Assembly (NCBI RefSeq): GCF_047948215.1
Contig: NC_134464.1
Coordinates: 7,264,001-7,328,000, forward strand
From: Lycorma delicatula
Taxonomy: Eukaryota; Arthropoda; Insecta; Hemiptera; Fulgoridae
Direction of reading: 5' to 3'
DNA length: 64,000 bases
The notes below the pieces were generated by a model, which saw only the letters and a program-made list of their open reading frames with translations, did no database searches and had not been told where the DNA came from. Shown here piece after piece: positions 58,441 to 64,000 of this stretch (positions within the stretch are counted from its first letter, which is position 1; every line of letters starts with the position of its first letter). Position numbers and translations under genes: made by a program.

Positions 58441-59960
58441 TTTAAAACAAACTTTGAAGAAAAGAAGTGAAAAAGTTTTATTTTTTTTTTAATTCGGGAG
58501 TATTAATTAAGCCGATCAGCAAGTGAATTTCACGTATTACTAATCGCTATCCAAACTGAAGAAAATTTCACGCTTGTTAAATTTTTTTTCGGTTTTCAAC
58601 TGAAGAATATGTGAACAGATATTGTAATGTAGATAAGCCAGCTTTCCTCGTAGGAATGATCACAAATTTAAAAACCTTCCTTTAGTATTCCTAGGATTAT
58701 GAACAACCGGTTTTTTTTTATCACGTCTATATTCTTTTGAATGAACCACGATGAATTATCCTGTCGATGATAAGAAGAAAATAAATCGGTAAGTTAACAC
58801 ATCCTAGGGCTCTGTCTAGACAAATTTCAAATTACACGTTTTATCTTGCAGTAGAATATGGCAAACACTTATGAAGAAAATTTATAAACGCGTCACTTGC
58901 AGGAGGTTTAAAATGTACTATTTGGAAATTTTCCGCTTTTCTTCACTTTTATTTGACATTATCTCAATAGATTTTCTTTTTACGTTTTATGTATTTACCG
59001 GTAATTTAACAAAGTTACTGCACGTCGAACCTAAAAAAAATTGTTTTCTAACACCTACTGTTTGCGTTTAATAATAATTTTATCAAAAAGTACAGTTAAG
59101 GAAGTATTTTATTCAAATTTACGAGAAAACACCCATATAAAACGATAATATTTGCCGGATAATTAAAATTTCAAAAACAATTTTTTCAGTAAGGCTGTTT
59201 TTTATCCTTGGATCAGGAAACAAAGTGAAACTTTACCCTAGATGTAACTCAAAACGATGCGTTTCTAGCTCCATGTTGATATAAACTTTTTTCTGTATTT
59301 TCACTTGTAGAACATGTCCTGAAATTCTTTTCGTTTCTTCACTAGGTTCTCTTAGTACTGCGTTGTTCATATTCGTTCCTTAATACAATTATGAAATTTA
59401 GTACGTAGTACTGGGAAATGATTCGATCAATTTTTGGCAAAAAAATGAGGACGTTATAATGGAATTTACTGTAATTTCTTGAAAAAGGTGGACCTTATTA
59501 AATCTTTTTCGAACGTGAATTTTTCGTTACGAAAAAAAATAACAACTGTAACATTATTAGGCACGACCGATGTAAAATTAAGTTAAAAAAAGAATATTAT
59601 TAAAATTTTAATGATTTCTCTACTTTTTACTCTTTTAAACCGTCGACTTTTATTTATTATTTTTCTGTAATTAGACGTTTGTATGATTATAACGATTTTC
59701 TAAATTTATTAGAGGATAATGATGTAATTTACAATCCCTATCCGTAATTATATGAAGTTTATAAATGTTTTAAACAATCTTTTTGAAAAGCCAACCGTCT
59801 TTTCTTTTTTTATTAAAATTTTGATGCGTTTTAATTATAACAAGTATTTTACTATTATAATTGAAAGTTAAAATATTTTTAAAAATCGGTTTATCCAGGC
59901 CAACACACATTTATGTACGTACGTACGAACATTATTACCCCACAATTTTTTGTCTGTTTT
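58441..59960. other. No gene recognised
   Basis: AT-rich sequence; the 66-codon frame at 58871 has no recognisable features. Confidence 0.4.
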
Positions 59961-60050
59961 TGGGATCCTGGGTCGTGAAACGTCGAGAAATGCAAAGAGC
60001 TATACCTCATTTTTTGACCGATTACCATACTTTCTCCTTGCAGCATACCT
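59961..60050 (+). repeat. Interspersed repeat family B, copy 4
   Basis: CGTGAAACGTCGAGAAATGC then TTTTTTGACCGATTACCATA follow the order seen at 27096 and 37221. Confidence 0.4.
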
Positions 60051-61418
60051 CTAGAAGTATGATCCCAGGAATTGAAAAATCACCGTTATCTGGCAATGGG
60101 ACTCTTCGATTTCTTAAATTACGTTTCGATACAAAAATTTCCCCAAAATTTCATTCTGTCCCTAATTAGTGCCTTTTTAAAATTATATTTTTATTATAAT
60201 AATATAATATATATTTTATTCATGTGTAATAGAAATTAGATCTTGCATTTCTCTTTTTTTTATTATTTATTTATTTTTTTTATTTTATTATTACTATTCT
60301 TTTTTTTATTTCTTTTTTTTAAATAAACGAAGAAGATATCTGTATACACTCGTATATTAAATCTATTAATGTAGTGTTATTCTTTTTTTTAAAATGATTC
60401 GTAATTATTTTAAAATAAGAAATTTCTGCCTCATTTTTGTTATCCTCATACTCATTTTGAATAAGTAAAAAGAAACATTAGTGAAAAGAAAATTTTCTTT
60501 TTACTTATTATTAGATTACTTTAATTTTATTTATTTCGGGATATATAAATATAAGAATATAAGAACATTAAAATATAAAATATTACAAACTCAAAATACG
60601 ATCGAAGTTGTATCAGAAATATAAATTCTTCAGAGAATAAATAAATCAACATTTTTAAAACTGTTTTAATGGAAACAATAGAGTGTGTTTTCTATATTTA
60701 TCGCCGGGTTTATTCTTTATTTGTCTTAATTTTATTTATTGTTTATGTTTATAAAAAAACATATATTTCATATTTCTATCTTTTTATTATACCACGAATT
60801 TCATTCTACAGAATTTGATTCGCAGTATTTTGACCAGCAGCTTCCTTTTAATTAACTTTTATTTTAATCAAAAATATACTTTAAAAGATTATTTAAATAA
60901 TTATTAACAATCAAACAAATGAGAACGCTAACAAATCAATATAATTTTTTAATACAGCGTACAATTATTTCAACTTTTTTTTGAAAATTAAATCGTGTAT
61001 GCCAACCGAAAATTAAATTTAAGTAAAACTTTTTGTGCAGTTTTACATAAAGATCGGCCATTAGTACTATATTTTCTTCCACGTTATATTTTCTAAAAAG
61101 TGTTAGTCGATAAGACAATTTTTAAATACTTTCTCACTTTTGTGTGAGTGTAAACACATCTATTTACATTTTTAATTTACATCTAAAAATTATCATTTTA
61201 TACGAACACCATGAAAAAAATTCATTAGGGTAATTTAAATTAATTATTTTAACTTTTAAAATGTTAAAATAGTAAAAATATACTATTTTTTTTTAATAAC
61301 TCTATTATTTTGTTTTTGCACGTAAAACATGTTGTTTTGTTTTTACATTATAACATACTAAAATGATTCTTTTTATTAGAATACACTAATTTTAAATACG
61401 AGTCGATGGTTATTTCAG
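60051..61418. other. No gene recognised; possible intron
   Basis: Very AT-rich with long T and A runs. If the exon at 61419 is real, this side is intronic. Confidence 0.35.
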
Positions 61419-61541
61419 AGATTCTATCTGTGAGGGATGGAGGTGGAGCTCCAGAGCCCCCCAGTCGTGCCCCCTCGGCCAGTCAACCACCGGTGGTCCC
61501 AAACACGCGTCCCAAACCGGGACACAGTCTCGTCCATTCAG
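61419..61541 (+). CDS. Candidate internal exon, proline-rich, phase 1-1
   Basis: A 123-base GC-rich block in AT-rich DNA is bounded by TTATTTCAG/AG on the left and TTCAG/GTATCC on the right, both good splice sites. In the only fully open sensible frame it encodes about 40 residues: EILSVRDGGGAPEPPSRAPS, then ASQPPVVPNTRPKPGHSLVH and S. Both ends split codons after the first base, so the exon is symmetric and can be skipped without frame change. The PxxP-rich, Ser/Arg-containing sequence suggests an SH3- or WW-ligand linker in a larger host protein. No domain identifies the gene; proline-rich tails of adaptor or membrane-traffic proteins are possible. Confidence 0.5.
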
Positions 61542-61759
61542 GTATCCCACATAAATATATCAACTTTTTTTCCACATTTTATCTTGTACTATATATTAAA
61601 CACAAGTGATGTACATGTACTGGAATCGACATAGTTTTTTTTTTTTTATCGTAAACTAACAAATTCTGTTTGCTACTGATTGTTTATTTATAAATTTTTT
61701 TTTTGTATGTTAAATAATATTTAATAATATAATCATAATGTAATGTAGGATAATGAAAT

Positions 61760-61785
61760 AAAAATGTCTTTTAAAAGACATTTTT
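61760..61785. repeat. Perfect 26-base palindrome
   Basis: Perfect self-complementary sequence centred on 61772/61773 with core GTCTTTTAAAAGAC. Confidence 0.9.
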
Positions 61786-61792
61786 TAAAACT

Positions 61793-61806
61793 TACTTTTA
61801 AAAGTA
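61793..61806. repeat. Perfect 14-base palindrome
   Basis: TACTTTTAAAAGTA, eight bases after the preceding palindrome and sharing its TTTTAAAA core. Confidence 0.85.
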
Positions 61807-61811
61807 GTGTT

Positions 61812-61853
61812 AAGGACTTAGTTTAATTAGATTACTAGTTAAACTAAGTCCTT
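61812..61853. repeat. 15-base-arm perfect inverted repeat
   Basis: AAGGACTTAGTTTAA (61812-61826) and TTAAACTAAGTCCTT (61839-61853) pair perfectly around a 12-base loop; the stem extends three more pairs past a one-base bulge. Confidence 0.9.
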
Positions 61854-62631
61854 TAACTTGTGCTATACGATACTTTATTATTATCCAAAATTGTCATTTA
61901 TTTTATAGAACAGCATGAAGACATTATAAAAACATAAGTATACCAAAGAGAATACTGATAAAAACAAAGGAAAGCGTTTGTTTTCTTCATTCGTACCGTA
62001 CATGAATCACAGATATGAATGACACAAGATGAAATTTAAAAATAGATCTTTAGTAAGCCGTACCATAATTTAATTTTGAATAATATATGTAAAAATATAC
62101 TTTTTATGTAGCAGTAGGCAATTATTGTGTTAAATTATTAAACATTCTTAACATGTAATTCTCTGGATTTTGTTTTCGGTGCATATTCCAACTTAGTTTA
62201 CCAAGTAATAAATCGCCAGGATAATTAACCGAATCCTCTTTATTAATTAATTTACATGCGCGATTAACGAGATTACAATCAGTTTTTTATGTAAGAGAGG
62301 CATTAGAAAATCAAAATAAATAGATAGATAATTAGCAATAATAAAACTTAAATTACTTTGTAAATGACGTTTGAAATAAAATGAAAGCTGTTCACATTAT
62401 TGCGTAGATTTTTCAACAATTAATAATAAAAAAATTCCTTTCGACACACCAGTAGGCGGAGGTAGATTTCACCAGTGATAAGTAGGAGATAAAAAAGATT
62501 TATAGTAAAGAAAACCTTCAAATTGACTAAATTTAATAGTTTTGATTAACCTGTAACTCCAGGAGTAACTTGAAAAAGAAACGGCTGGAAGCTGTTCCGA
62601 TTGAAAAGGATAAGGCAACAACTAGTGATCA

Positions 62632-63260
62632 TTGTCAAAGTCCGGAAAGCGTCGATCCGTAGTTCCCTCGAAAAGGGATTCAAGAAAGCAGTCCCACCAC
62701 AAATCTATTAGAGACAATTTTATGCTTGATGCGAGTGACGTCTCTTACAGCAGGAGTAATACTCTTGCCACAGACTCGTACGTAGATAGCTTCAGAACCG
62801 TGGCAGACGGTGCCGGTTTTGCGTTCCACTAAGTTTCAAATTCGTCATGTTTCACATTCTCCTGTTGCTACCGTCGATTTGCCGTTATCAAATCGTTTTC
62901 AGGACCTCCCAATGGAGGATGGTAATATCAACGTCTCTAAAAAGAACGTCATTAAGCCGATAATCCTATACGTCATCGACAACGTTATCCGGCTTGAATT
63001 AATTGAAACTGTGATTAAGAAGTGCGATTACAGCATAAGAGTATTCAGCTCTAAACAATTACGTGTTATTTCGAAAGAGCAGGACGTCTAAAACTTCGTA
63101 CGTGAGTAAATCTGATCGATCATACATTTAATAGTATGGAAGAAAGCTTCCTGGTTGTAGAACTTGCTTCTGGTTGGTTCTTAGCTTCCCGGTTGTTCAA
63201 GGAACTTACAATATCCGTTCAGATCTACCTTATTAGAGGAAAGCTTGAGGAACAGAACAT
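62632..63260 (+). pseudogene. Decayed LINE ORF1 (Jockey-superfamily Gag-like)
   Basis: Two frames give a basic, Ser-rich N-terminal part (GKRRSVVPSKRDSRKQSHHK) and, after a frameshift near 62830, a segment reading NVIKPIILYVIDN, then IETVIKKCDYSIRV and LRVISKEQDV. This order (basic leader, then a short beta-alpha domain before the zinc knuckles) is that of ORF1 in insect Jockey-type LINEs. Stops follow immediately and no CCHC knuckles are legible. The assignment rests on pattern only; a host RNA-binding protein relic is the alternative. Confidence 0.4.
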
Positions 63261-64000
63261 CTTGACGCAATTCGAAGTACAATCAATGCCAGACATCGGA
63301 TCACAAAAGCACACAATAATACAAAAAACAGAGATACTGTTTGGTTTTTTCTTTCCAACCTGTTGTCGTTGTTCGTATTAAGATCATAACGTGTTACTGT
63401 TTTTTATTCTCTTGTTCATATCACATGTAACAGCAATCCGCTGTTAAAAAGCAATGTGTCGTAGTTTCTGTAATAATTATTCTATCTATGTTGATATTTG
63501 GTTATACTTTAGTAAACCTTTCGGCCTCATAGGTTTTTTGTAACTCACTTCGTAGTTTAAAAAAGGCTGTTTTAAGAAATTTCGTACCGAGCTGGTTTTA
63601 GAAATTTTGATCGGCATTTTTTTACAAGTTTCCCATATATAGTATCTGAAATGGAATTCGTTAACGGTAGTGTTAAACGAAAGACTGTACGAAAATTAGG
63701 TTTCTCTTCACGTTCTAAACATATTTTCAAATTTCTTGAAGAAAAATATAAAGAAAACACAGCTTCCAGTGACAGCAATTTTACTGATGAAAATATTTTT
63801 AAAAAAGGGATGCTGTAAGTTAGGTTTTTTTTTCAAAATATGAAATGTAATATCGGTGCTCAGGTTAATAGCTTTAATAATAAAACTCAACAGATATTTA
63901 AAAATATTTCTGATAAAGTCACCAAAGTTACTTCAAATATAGTAACTTTACATTAATACGTGATTCCTTTCTAAATCAAAATCGTGCTACATTGATCTGC
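63261..64000. other. No gene recognised
   Basis: AT-rich sequence to the window end. The plus frame at 63136-63381 and the minus frames at 63572-63890 lack recognisable domains; the first may be the decayed continuation of the LINE ORF1. Confidence 0.35.

Larger units (their letters stand above)
61542..62631. other. No gene recognised; cluster of inverted repeats
   Basis: AT-rich sequence downstream of the candidate exon, with three inverted repeats at 61760-61853 annotated separately. Confidence 0.4.

Noticed and set aside
1..64000. CRISPR array, phage, plasmid or endogenous virus
   Set aside because: No spaced direct-repeat array, no bacterial gene structure and no viral capsid, polymerase or envelope motifs were seen; all RT motifs are of non-LTR type.
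1..64000. Telomeric TTAGG arrays linked to R1-clade LINEs of TRAS/SART type
   Set aside because: No tandem TTAGG/CCTAA run was found; the R1-like element sits in a fold-back repeat.

Overview
This is a eukaryotic window, almost certainly from an insect. It is strongly AT-rich, carries many A/T runs and (AT)n microsatellites, has no bacterial-style gene packing, and is full of degraded transposons of types common in arthropods (RTE-like and R1-clade LINEs, tRNA-headed SINEs, several Tc1/mariner lineages, a non-autonomous Helitron). The repeat spectrum feels hemipteran (planthopper or leafhopper-like), but that is an inference from recall of similar repeats, not something the window proves. No bacterial operon, CRISPR array, rRNA or convincing functional tRNA gene is present.

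Layout. 0-2.2 kb: a broken BED finger, a hAT-type terminal repeat, a CpG-richer patch with a perfect NRF-1-type palindrome, and the A-tailed end of a truncated LINE. 4.4-6.8 kb: copies of a long interspersed repeat (family A) and a 65-base solo LINE tail. 7.3-9.9 kb: the best preserved LINE (RTE-like), 5'-truncated in its endonuclease but with an uninterrupted reverse transcriptase frame. 10.3-22.3 kb: family A, four copies of SINE family A, three tRNA-like SINE-B pieces and a mariner relic. 23.5-28.2 kb: second hAT-type end, a LINE fragment, a second mariner relic, and a Helitron-type element carrying about 270 bases of polypurine. 30.1-33.1 kb: a fold-back element whose two arms each hold a hammerhead-ribozyme-like motif in opposite orientation, split by a GC-rich R1-clade LINE with a 17-base target-site duplication. 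33.9-35.4 kb: decayed RTE-like copy, followed by two back-to-back perfect hairpins. 40.7-47.2 kb: a mariner relic and a separate DDE transposase relic recognisable only by reading across stops. 51.5-54.05 kb: third RTE-like copy, killed by two nonsense changes. 55.3-55.7 kb: an intact 135-codon coiled-coil ORF, the best candidate host gene. 56.3-60 kb: mariner tail and more repeats. 61.4 kb: a proline-rich, splice-site-bounded symmetric exon. 62.6-63.3 kb: decayed LINE ORF1.

The sequence therefore reads as intergenic or intronic DNA built from successive transposon insertions, with two plausible pieces of host coding sequence near the right end. The most unusual signal is the pair of inverted hammerhead-like motifs at 32.7 and 33.0 kb, a structure otherwise known from Penelope-like retroelements. 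No computation or database search was possible; family assignments rest on motif recognition by eye.
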